Positions 21,427-30,014 of a DNA stretch of 64,000 nt are shown here, one piece after another. The translations under genes and the position numbers were made by a program. How positions within the stretch are numbered: the stretch's first letter is position 1; every line of letters starts with the position of its first letter. The notes beneath the pieces are model-generated. The model saw nothing but the letters and a program-made list of their open reading frames with translations. It was not told the origin of the DNA and ran no database searches. The stretch is from Portulaca oleracea (taxonomy: Eukaryota > Streptophyta > Magnoliopsida > Caryophyllales > Portulacaceae), in the NCBI GenBank assembly GCA_029582165.1, contig CM055884.1, positions 19,065,037 to 19,129,036 of the forward strand, in the 5' to 3' direction.

Positions 21427-21601
21427 TCTGTTTTGATAAGAATTTGGGTTTGGCCAAGTAACCTATTGTATGCCTTTGCCCTTGACCACCAGATTTTATC
21501 CCTTGTCCAAAAAGGGAAGGCTCCTCTTGATGTTTTCTCTTTCTCCCCAACACTTCATGATTAGTTTTGCTTGGGGACAAGCAAGGGCTAGGCATGGGGG
21601 T
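21427..21601 (+). other. Element B, remaining interior with purine tract
   Basis: This 175-bp piece resumes B after element A. It carries no recognised domain; a short frame ends with PTLHD before 21564. It ends with the hairpin GCTTGGGGACAAGC (21569-21582) and the purine tract AAGGGCTAGGCATGGGGG, directly before the LTR start at 21602. Confidence 0.65.
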
Positions 21602-21962
21602 TGTTAAACTTCGGGTATACCACTTTTTACCTTGAGTTTTGCTGTCTTATCGAACCTATCTAAGTTATTTAGTATAAGTTTGATAGTGTTTTTGGTCATC
21701 TTTACTAATTGAGAGTAATTTATTTAATTGTCTTATTTTTCGGTAATTTCGACTACAAATTATTTATGGCAGTGGATGAAAAAGATTGGAAATAAAGAGA
21801 AAAAGAAGCCAAAGTAAGTTGGCACGAACAGTCGTGCTAGCCAGCAGAGTCGTGCCATAATATTAGAGGTAAAATTGGAATTTCCAGTTTCGCATACCTG
21901 GGTGTGCCAGTATAGCACGGTCGTACCAGACTACAATTTTAGTTTTTAAGCAGTTAATTAAT

Positions 21963-22737
21963 GAACATTCTACCATAGTTGAATTTATTTTCAATTATGA
22001 TAGTTGAAAATTTTATATCATTCATTTATCTAAAATAAATCATATTTGTTAATAATATTTATATCCCCATAAATATAGTTAATTATTGTAACAAGTTACT
22101 TTGATCAACCTTCATTGATTTTGAATTTTTATGGTAAAACTAATCAAAAAATTACTTAGGGGTACCCTAACTTTTGGTGAATTGTTTTTCTGGTACCCCA
22201 ACTTTTAAAAAATAATTTTGGGGTACCCTAACTTTTAGAATTAGAAATAATTAGGTGAATTTTCGGCCAAATATTTGAATTCAACGATGAGTTTTAGGCG
22301 GGAAATTGATTAAATGTTTTTATGGATGAATTGTTTTCGTGGACAAAAATGATTTGAATGAATCGGAGTTTCGCCGGAAATTCACCTAGTAATTCCTAAT
22401 CCTAAAAGTTACGGTACCCCAAAATTAGTTTTGAAAAGTTAGGGTACCTAAAAATTATTTCTTCAAAAGTTAGGGTACCTCTAAGTAATTTTGTGAAAAC
22501 TAATGGTACTTTCACTTTTCAACTACGATAGTTGAAAAAAAAGGGCAATTATGGAAGAATTTTCTTAAAAATATTTAATTTTGTAAAAAATTATAATTTA
22601 ACATATAGATTTACTTATTGTAACAAGTCCTATGGTGAATATACATATTAATTTTAATTGTTAATGAAAAAATTTAGTATAATTATACATTTCAACTACC
22701 ATAGTTGAAAACAATTTCAACAATGGTAGAATCTCCC
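21963..22737. mobile_element. Outer inverted-repeat DNA element in B's LTR
   Basis: The left end GAACATTCTACCATAGTTGA is matched in inverted form by the right end (complement GGGAGATTCTACCATTGTTG). Similarity continues inward through a second TCAACTA(C/T)(C/G)ATAGTTGA palindrome at about 21991-22007 and 22691-22708. TTAATTAAT flanks the left and ATTAATTAA the right, a likely 8-9-bp target duplication blurred by its own symmetry. Without the inner MITE it would be about 415 bp. No coding. The family is uncertain; the target length would fit a Mutator-like MITE. Confidence 0.75.
22145..22495. mobile_element. 351-bp MITE with 9-bp target duplication
   Basis: It is flanked by a perfect 9-bp duplication AAAACTAAT (22136-22144 and 22496-22504). 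The ends are inverted repeats, CAAAAAATTACTTAGGGG on the left and (complement) CACAAAATTACTTAGAGG on the right, two mismatches in about 22 bases. Both arms contain repeats of GGTACCCTAACTTTT or GGTACCCCAACTTTT, three on the left and three on the right, so the arms pair over roughly 100 bp. No coding. A 9-bp duplication points to a Mutator-type transposase acting in trans. Confidence 0.9.
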
Positions 22738-23702
22738 ATTAATTAATTAGAAACAATATGTTTTTTATTCGACGTTCTTTTGCTCTTTGCTAGTTTTCAC
22801 TCTAGGGCTTGAAGGGAGATTTTCTCTCCAAGCCTCTAGTTCTAGGTTTAGATTTCCCCCAAAGAATTTAAGATTAGATTATGTACTCAAGAAGCATATT
22901 CAATTTCGCTTTCGAATTCAAGATGAAGTTTTTCTATCCCTTTCTCTTTTTCTCTTCTTATGTACATATGCTCATTAGATTGATTTTCGTTCTTTTAAAT
23001 TGCGTTGTTATGTTGATTTGTTATTAGTTTTGAGTTGTTTGAGTTGTGATTGAAATGTTTGATGGCTAATTAATCTTGTTTAGGCCTAATTTATCCATAT
23101 TCATGCTTGTAGTTTGAGGTTTTCTCTTTGTCCACCATGTGTTTGATGAAATGCTCGAGAGAATGTTCACATGTGTTTTCTAAAGCAATTGATTTATGCT
23201 TAGAGGTGAGGTCAATTAGCTAGTATGGGTAGAGAAAATGGTTGGGATTTTGACATGAAAATGTTGAATTCTAACTAGGTTTAGGGTTGTCATCGCTATA
23301 GTTTTAAACTTTAATTAGACTAACTCTATGAGAATAAGTAGTTATAATAGTTAAGCTAGCCCCTAATCCTTGAGAGAAGACTTGGGCGAAGTCTCTTACC
23401 CTGGAGAGAGGTATTTGGCGAGTCACTGACCCTTGATATAGGGCTTTAGCGTAATCTAATAGTGCAATCAGACCCTCTTAATTGCTTGTATGGAATTAGT
23501 AGAGTGGGTCAGTCGGTTGATTAGTTGTTGAATATTGTTTTCATTGATTGAGCATTTTTTTTCTGTTTTTGTAATTTATTGTTTGATCATCACCACCATC
23601 ATCCTTGGTTAATTCACCTAGCTCAAAACACTTGAGTCAATTTTGAGCGTCTAGATCACAACTCCATATGGATACGACAACTGTACACCCAAAAGTAAAA
23701 CA

Positions 23703-24280
23703 ATAGAGACGACATATAAAATCAACGTATGGATATTAAAAAAATACTCGCCGCTCCTCAATTTCTATGTCTGAACTTGCCTTCAATTCAATCACCATTG
23801 TATCACTGTTTGCTTTCGTCATAATATGGTTCTGCAGCATCAAACAGAACCCATGATCAAACTTAGATCTAAATTATCCGCTACAATTGGCGACTTCGGT
23901 GCACTCAATTACAGTTACAATGGAGCATACTTAATTTACAGATAGCTGCTCTCCAAATTGAAATTCGGTGGTCGTAAAACGTGGCACGAAGAATTCGTAC
24001 CATGAGTCGCATTCAGTGTAAGGAGATTTAAGAATGATTTTTTTGATTGTTTGAATTAACAATAGTTCCTATTTGGTAGGCAAAAGATTTAGCATGATTT
24101 TTACTTTTTCCTCACCCCAAAAAAAACGTTCATAATCACGTGACAGATCAGAAAAATTGAAAGGCTTGCAAAAAAGGAAACCATGGTTTGAGAGATCAAC
24201 GGTTCAGATTCATCATGCTTACATGCTTATATAGCCCCATGTGATATGATTAATTCATATATATATATATATATATATTC
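23703..24280. other. Spacer without recognised gene
   Basis: Nothing convincing is seen on either strand. The part at 23750-24020 has more even base composition and could be an old gene or element fragment, but no frame longer than about 40 codons carries a recognisable domain. An (AT)n run occupies about 24257-24279. Confidence 0.4.
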
Positions 24281-24921
24281 CAATTTTCCTATATTGGAAA
24301 ATTGGATTCTAATAACTTTTACAAATTGGACAACAATAATCCCTACTATCAATTAAGATTCTGGTGGTCAAAAAAAAATTAAATTGGATTGTAGTGGGAT
24401 GTCATCGAGAGTATACTCTAAATATCATTGATTTTGTGTTGCATTTGATTCAAAACTTAGTATAACACTTTACCATAATTTTTAATGAGTTTTCGGCGTT
24501 TCTCCCAATTTGTTTCAATTTATTTACGATTTTTTCACTTTTATTTCTTTTTAAAAATCATAATAATTGCTCGGAGTCTCAAAAAAATAATTTTAAAATC
24601 ATTTTAGTAACTACAATTCATTACCTTTCTAGGGGTAGGAACGAAAAAAATAAAAACAATATGGGTAGTAATGAAAAAAAAAATAAAAAGAATGTGGAGG
24701 TAAATTTGATACCACTACAATCCTTTTTTTTTTCTTTTTTTTGGACCACTAGAATTGAAATTTATAGTAGGGATTATTATCAATTTGTAAAAGTCAGGAT
24801 TATTAGAATCTTATTTTCCTATATATATATATATATATTTTTTTTTGGCCTACCAGAATCCAAATTGATAGTTGGGATTATTACCAATTCGTAAAATTCA
24901 GGATAATTAGAATCCAATTTT

Positions 24922-24926
<5 letters not shown>
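24281..24926. repeat. Inverted-repeat element with a duplicated terminus, in (AT)n tracts
   Basis: Arm one (24281-24375) reads inward TTGGATTCTAATAAC, ACAATAATCCCTACTATCAA, TTCTGGTGGTC. Arm two (about 24745-24823) is its inverted copy. A further inverted copy follows at about 24838-24926, parallel to arm two. Each outer end abuts an (AT)n tract (24257-24279, 24820-24837, 24923-24966), as expected for an element that targets TA-rich sites. The tip contains a near-palindrome, CCAATTTTCC-TATATT-GGAAAATTGG (24280-24305). No coding. Confidence 0.7.
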
Positions 24927-24969
<43 letters not shown>

Positions 24970-25116
24970 TGCATGTATTATCATTTGTATAGTTTAATTT
25001 CTAATGTCTTTAATAAAGATTATTCATATCCAATTTTCCTTTAAATTTGTTTGATGGAATTTTGAGGTGATGTATCTTTCTATGCAAAACCGTTGGGTAA
25101 ATTATATTTACTCTAC

Positions 25117-26578
25117 CTGAGATTTGTTGTAATAATTTTTATACACCTTTGTTTGTGAATTATTTTACGTTAAAAGTTGTAATGTTTTTCACCCTACTTG
25201 AGGTTCTTGTTATTTTTATTACACACCCCACCTCATTTGTAAGTGATTTTTTCCCTTTTCGAGGTTTGCAGTAATTGTTACTGAAAAGCTAGATTTGTGA
25301 ATTCTGCCATTATTACTGAACTTCAAGAATCAAAAGACGACATGTTAATGCCATGAAATGTCATCCTAGAAAGTAGGAACAAAACATGAAACAATCTACA
25401 GTGTAATCCTGGTATCCCTCTTTTATGCTCTGTTGAAATTTTCCATAACCTCTCAGTCCTCCCTTATTCCTGTCTCCATTGTCGATCATGCCGATCAATC
25501 ATAAATCTTCACTATTGAAGATTTTCCCATCATAATATGGATCTACCTCCTCTACTCTAGTCATAACGGTTACCCAATCTCACTATTTCGATTTCTATTT
25601 ATGACAACAAATTTCATTCCAAGCTCTTCTCTCACCAGACCCCACGAGCAAATGTTGAAGACGTTCCCCAAATCCGTCGGTATGCAGGTATTTCTACTCA
25701 TTACTAATGTATGTATAATTTAAGACTAAATGAGTTTCTGAAATCAATATAAAAATATTTATATCCTTTCGTAACAAACGAATCAAATAAACGAAAATAA
25801 TTTCAATTAGCCCCAATTAGGCCTGACAATTTCTTACCCGACCCGATAATCCGCCCGAAATTTCTAGGTTTTGAACATGATTTTCAACTAAACCGAAATT
25901 CACCGAACTTGAAAATTAGCGGGTACTCGCCCATTTGACCCGAAAATGTAACTTTTTAAGTTGAACTTTATAGAAATTTGTGAGTTTTCATTGGAACTCT
26001 TAACTATTAAACTATAAGCGCAACTTATTTATTTGTTATTTCTCTTATTTAAGTTAAAATAGTTACAATAATCTATCGTTACTATAAGATAATCATATTT
26101 TTATTATGTATATTGTACAAAAAGTAATATTTAGAGACCATTTTTGAAAAAAAAACGGAAAAGGGTCGCAATCATAACCCGTTGGGTTGACCCGAAACCG
26201 AAATACACCGCCCGTATTTACCCGACCCCGAAGTACACCCGACCCGTATTTACTCGATATACGACCTACCCGAATCCGCCCGACTGATCGAATTGGCAGG
26301 TCTAGCCTCAATTGATACATAGTTATCGATTCAAACACTTCATGATCTAACCTACTCACTATGAAAAAATAAATAGTGATAATTAAAGCATATCTCTAGA
26401 GTAACACTTACATCAAACCTTAAGTAGAGTAAGAATCACTTGTTTCGCAAAGGTAGGGTGTATAATAATTCTTACAGCAAACTTCAAGTAGCTTAAAAGC
26501 ACTTACAACTCTAATAAAGTTGGGTAAAAATTATTGCAGAAAAGTATGGTGTGTAAAAATATTTACAACAAACCTCAG
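25117..26578. mobile_element. 1.46-kb inverted-repeat (foldback-like) element
   Basis: The left arm starts near CCTGAGATTTGTTGTAA and the right arm ends with the complement of CTGAGGTTTGTTGTAA at 26578. Within each arm of roughly 180 bp the unit (C)TACTTGAGGTTT-GTAA-TTTTTACACACC recurs about every 65-75 bp (25117, 25193, 25257; mirrored near 26400, 26480, 26570). Such subterminal repeats are typical of foldback-type or non-autonomous DNA transposons. The interior is non-coding and holds another MITE. Exact ends and target duplication are uncertain. Confidence 0.65.
25819..26303. mobile_element. 485-bp MITE with 10-bp target duplication
   Basis: Ends are inverted repeats: AGGCCTGACAATTTC on the left and (complement) AGACCTGCCAATTCG on the right. 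Flanking sequence is duplicated with one difference: AGCCCCAATT (25809-25818) and AGCCTCAATT (26304-26313). The subterminal parts are rich in ACCCGACCCG and CCGCCCGA words on one side and their likes on the other. No coding. Duplication length of 9-10 bp suggests Mutator-type mobilisation. Confidence 0.85.
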
Positions 26579-26727
26579 CTATATACTCTGGCGATCAAGC
26601 TGCTGAAATGCCGAAACTTTTCAAGAATTGAAATTGGGGTTTTGGAGGGGTTACCTATGATGTGTGCCTGGGTTTTACCAACCAGTCAATTCCAAAATCT
26701 GTGGTACTCTACGATGTATTGAGGGAA

Positions 26728-27479
26728 ATGGGGGACGGACAGACGAGGCACTTGGTCTTTATAGGGAATCTACCAAAGAAGCTAGACAAGTATGGATTGC
26801 AAGCCATAATTGGTAGAGTTGGAAAGATAATGGAAGCCTACATACCAGAAACAAGAGGATCACAAGCAAAGTGTGGCTCGTGCACTTCTGCAAGAAAGAG
26901 GATGGAGGTAGAAGCATTGAAGAGATGAACCAAAGGAAGATCAAGGGGTTAGAATCAAGGTCAACTAGGCAACAGAAAGAGGAAGAAGAGTACGAAAGGA
27001 GTGGAAAAGGAAAGAAGGTGCAAGGAACATAGCGGCCAGGAAGGAATGGAGGAGAAAAACGAGCAGTAGACGGCAACCAACAAGACAAACATGGGTTAGA
27101 AAATCCAAAGCCATCAGAAGGAGAACCTCAAGCCATGAAGGCAGTCAGTCCAAAATCCCTAGAATAGATGGGGAACTAAATCCAAAGGTAGTAGAATGGT
27201 TGGAGAAGAGCATAATCTACACCAATAATAAAGTGGAGCAGCTGAACATGGTGACAAAGAAAATACATGAAGCAGTGGGTCGAAATGCAAAGATCACAGC
27301 TCTAGCAGGGACAAAGATAATTGTAACATTTGAGTCCAAAGAAGAGGTGGAGAAGGCGAATGAACAACCTAGAAGGCCTACTACGTTGGTTCATTGAGCT
27401 GAGAAGATGGACCAAATATGAGACCCTCGAGGCAAGACAAACATGGATAGAGGTCATAGGTATCCCACCTCATAGGTAG
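26728..27479 (+). pseudogene. LINE ORF1 with RRM and DUF4283-like region
   Basis: The ATG at 26728 opens MGDGQTRHLVFIGNLPKKLD. HLVFIGNLP is the RNP2 strand of an RNA-recognition motif, and GRVGKIMEAYIPETRG follows. RNP1 is reached only in another frame (VWLVHFCKKEDGGRSIEEMN, from about 26875), so a frameshift splits the domain. Further on, GTKIIVTFESKEEVEKANE (about 27316-27372) and RRWTKYETLEARQTWIEVIG (in a shifted frame, about 27400-27460) resemble the DUF4283-type region of plant LINE ORF1 proteins. In live elements this protein binds LINE RNA. Confidence 0.7.
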
Positions 27480-27500
27480 ATGGTAGAGAATGTTAGTAAG

Positions 27501-27759
27501 ATGAGAATTACGTGCTGGAACTCGAGGGATTTTAGCTCGGTGGATAAGAAAAGATATGTCAGCAAGATAATAACAAAAGAACAGGTCAGTATTATGGGAG
27601 TAGTAAAAACAAAACATCAAAGCTTCGATACGTGGGGTATAAAGAAATGTTGGGGTAGGGTAAAAGCAGAGTTTATGGATGTTCCAGCCAATGGAAGATC
27701 AGGAGGGCTCATCCTGATGTGGGCAAGCGAAGAATTCAAGTGCGAGAGAGGTTTTTATT
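27501..27759 (+). pseudogene. LINE ORF2, start of endonuclease domain
   Basis: MRITCWNSRDFSSVDKKRYV at 27501 fits the first strand of the APE-type endonuclease (usually M-x-x-x-x-W-N-[CV]-R-G-[LI]; here Gly is replaced by Asp). VSIMGVVKTKHQSF follows where the catalytic Glu lies in V-x-x-[LI]-x-E-T-[KR]; here it is Lys, so the enzyme would be dead. NGRSGGLILMW matches the G-x-S-G-G-[LI] strand. It is truncated at 27759 by element G. Confidence 0.75.
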
Positions 27760-28772
27760 TGATGGAAATCAGCCTCCACATATCCAATTGATTCAAGAGT
27801 GTTATCACTTGGTGGGCATAATTAAGAAGGGCAATAGTGTCGAGGGAGGCCAAGGACATTCACCCCATGTGATGTCCTCACTGTTTGTCTCCATATCTCA
27901 ACAGTAAAGGTCATTCAGGCTCCTGCATAACTGTTCTATTTTGACGTGCGGCAAGGTCCTTTATCTAGACAGCGGTAAACGTCCTTTACTTGGGCAGCAT
28001 TCATATTTTTGCATGTTTTCAGGGCATTTTGGTCTTTTCTCAGGAGGTCCGGTTTTCCCTATTAGTATTGGAGGTCCTTGCTGAGTTCCCGCCATTTTGG
28101 AACAAAACCACTTGTGTTTCTTCACTTGTCTTGCACGGATTGGAGTTCAAGTGAATGAAGATCCTCCAATGAGGAAGTGCCAAGTGGAGGGTTGTGATCG
28201 TCCAATGGTTGGTCCAATGATGATCGTGTACTTCATAGTGAAGCATGTATTAGCTTTAATCATTTGTAATTAGCTAAATTAACCACGTTTAGGAGGTTTC
28301 TTCGTCATTAGGAAACCTCACTCTAGTTAGTTTGAGCTCCTTGCTTGCTTGCTTGGTTGCCTTTTCCCTTATTTCAGCCGAGTATATGTATCATTGTATT
28401 GGCCACTTCACTTCATATCTTACGAAATACAAAACCAAAGAAAGCTTTAAGCTTTTCGTTTGTGAGTTTCTCAAACTCTCACTTCAATCTAGTGGTGTTG
28501 TGTGGACTTGTTGTGATCTCTTTTGGAAGGTGATTCACTTCTGTAACCAAACGAGGTCCTTCAAGCATGCCCGGGTACTCTTTTCACTTGCAGGTGTTTA
28601 AGTACTATAACAAGTGAAGAAATACTTGTATCTATCTTTTCATTCATTTGTTTTTCGTTCCTTGAAGCTTATTGCATCATATTGTTGTGGTTATTGGCTG
28701 TCCGAGATATTGGTGTCCTTGTGATGTTATAAGTTTGCTTGATTCAGTACATTGGTGAGCTTATATACATCA
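27760..28772 (+). mobile_element. Left LTR of G (1013 bp)
   Basis: Starts TGATGGAAATCAGCC and ends TATATACATCA. It matches 33246-34281 closely. The first 150 bp are in frame with the end of pol in the right copy (reading GNQPPHIQLIQECYHL). No ACGGT-type palindrome cluster was found in this LTR. Confidence 0.9.
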
Positions 28773-28776
28773 TAAT

Positions 28777-28790
28777 TGGTATTAGAGCTA
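28777..28790 (+). other. Primer-binding site of G (tRNA-Met-like)
   Basis: TGGTATTAGAGCTA lies four bases after the LTR end. It matches the initiator tRNA-Met site TGGTATCAGAGC with one internal change. Confidence 0.8.
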
Positions 28791-28852
28791 GCTTACCATC
28801 TTGGTGAGTTTGTTTTGATTCATTCGGTGTGAAGTAATAAGAAACTAAAGCT

Positions 28853-28991
28853 ATGTCTTCCGGTCAAGTTCAACCTTAAAACCCAGAAGATGTTTTAAGG
28901 GAGAAAGAAGAGCTAGAAAGAAGAGCTATGTCTTCCGGTCAAGTTCAACCTTAAAACTAAAGCTATGTCTTCCGGTCAAGCTCAACTCATG
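28853..28991 (+). repeat. Triplicated gag start in G
   Basis: ATGTCTTCCGGTCAAG(T/C)TCAAC occurs at 28853, 28928 and 28965. The first two copies read only MSSGQVQP before TAA; the third opens the long gag frame. Duplication followed by stop mutations in the first two copies would explain this. They could act as short upstream frames on the RNA. Confidence 0.85.
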
Positions 28992-29996
28992 CGCTATATG
29001 TACTTGAGGAGCCAAGAGCTTAAGGGTTCGGATGGAGGTGCTTCTGATTTGGGGAATCCGTTTGGAGATGATGAAATGGAGATTCTCAGTGAACAAAGAG
29101 GGAGATGTTCACCTAAGGAGGAAAGGCTTGATTTCAAGGTGGATATACCAGAATTTGAGGGAAACCTTGATCCAGAGGTTTTCTTGGATTGGATGCAAAC
29201 GGTAGAACGAGTCTTTGATCTAAAGGACGTTCCCGATGAGAAGAAGGTAAAATTTGTAGCTTTGAAATTGAGAAAACATGCATCTATATGGTGGACTAAT
29301 TTGCAGAAGAAGAGAGTTTCTGTTGGGAAGGATAAGGTGCGTTCATGGCAGAAAACAAAGGAGAAGTTACAAGCCAAGTTCCTTCCAGCCAGTTATCTTA
29401 AGGATAACTACTTGAAGCTCCAACAGTTGGTTCAAGGAGGCAAAACAGTAGAGGAGTATACTAAGGAGTTCGAGCATTTACTTTGGAGGTGTGATCTTAA
29501 GGAGAATGAACCTCAAATACTCGTGAGGTATCTTCTTGGTTTGGATGAATGAGTGAGGAATGTTGTGGAGTTGTACCCTTACACTTCCCTTGATGAGTTG
29601 AGTTCTTTGGTTCACAAGGTGGAGTTGCAAAGGAGGAGTAGAGGGAAGGAGGTTCATAGCAGAAACCAACCCCAAACACGTCCAAACACATTCCCTAAAC
29701 CATCCTTTACCCCACAAAAACAACCTTTCCAGCCCAAATACACCCCCACTAAACCCACTCCAAACCCTCAGCCTTATACCCCACAAAGGCCTACCTTTAC
29801 TGAACCCAAACCCCTTGATAAGAGGAGATGTTATCGGTGCCAAGGACTTGGACACATTGCGTCCGAATGTCCTAACAAACGAGTGGTGTCTCTCGCTGAG
29901 TACCAAGCAGCCTTGTTTGTTGCACCAGAACAAGGAGAGGAGGAGGAGCTTGAAAATGAACCTTTAGGTGATCCAGTTTATGATGAGGTGGTTTAG
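28965..29996 (+). pseudogene. Gag of element G (one internal stop)
   Basis: The first frame (195 codons) carries a retrotransposon capsid domain: FKVDIPEFEGNLDPEVFLDW, IWWTNLQ, and the YLKDNYLKLQQLVQGGKTVE...EF block, the core of Pfam Retrotrans_gag. TGA at 29550-29552 breaks it; the same frame continues to 29996. The second part has a basic, Pro-rich linker and the zinc knuckle CYRCQGLGHIASEC (C-x2-C-x4-H-x4-C, about 29828-29869). It packages the element RNA in live copies. Except for the stop it looks complete. Confidence 0.85.
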
Positions 29997-30014
29997 GAAC
30001 CAGACGAAGGGGAG

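Larger units (their letters stand above)
5774..23702 (+). mobile_element. Element B: short gypsy-like LTR element split by element A
   Basis: Two matching LTR ends flank element A: 5774-6351 and about 23115-23702. They share the unusual ATGAAATGCTC block, the TTAAGCTAGCCCCTAA block and the terminal CCATATGGATACGA and CCCAAAAGTA words. Taking A out leaves only about 80 bp after the left LTR and 175 bp before the right LTR, so B would be a non-autonomous element with almost no interior. The left LTR is cut by copia H. The right LTR starts TGTTAAACTTCGGG at 21602 after a purine tract. No tRNA primer site was recognised after 6351. The family is uncertain; the hairpin and purine-tract module links it to A and E. 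Confidence 0.65.
21602..23702 (+). mobile_element. 3' LTR of element B
   Basis: It starts TGTTAAACTTCGGGTATACC after the purine tract and ends CCCAAAAGTAAAACA at 23702, matching the left LTR end at 6351. Without the nested DNA elements it would be about 1.3 kb. Palindrome-like words GGCACGAACAGTCGTGC (21819-21835) and TAGCACGGTCGTACC (21913-21927) lie upstream of the insertion, similar in kind to those of the other families. The target duplication of B cannot be checked, as its left end is lost. Confidence 0.75.
26600..27759 (+). mobile_element. LINE fragment (5' part) cut by element G
   Basis: An RRM-containing ORF1 and the first part of an endonuclease domain lie in order, which is the 5' half of a plant L1-type non-LTR retrotransposon. 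Sequence stops being LINE-like exactly at the LTR start of G (27760). No LINE sequence was recognised after G (34282 onward), so the 3' part with reverse transcriptase is missing. Several frameshifts and stops are present. Confidence 0.75.

Noticed and set aside
22787..22978. 63-codon frame in LTR of B
   Set aside because: Within an LTR, no known motif, not conserved in the left LTR portion available.
24923..24966. (AT)n tract as a replication origin or matrix site
   Set aside because: Simple microsatellite next to a TA-targeting element; nothing else supports a function.
29478..29933. 151-codon minus-strand frame opposite gag of G
   Set aside because: Shadow of the Pro- and basic-rich linker of gag.
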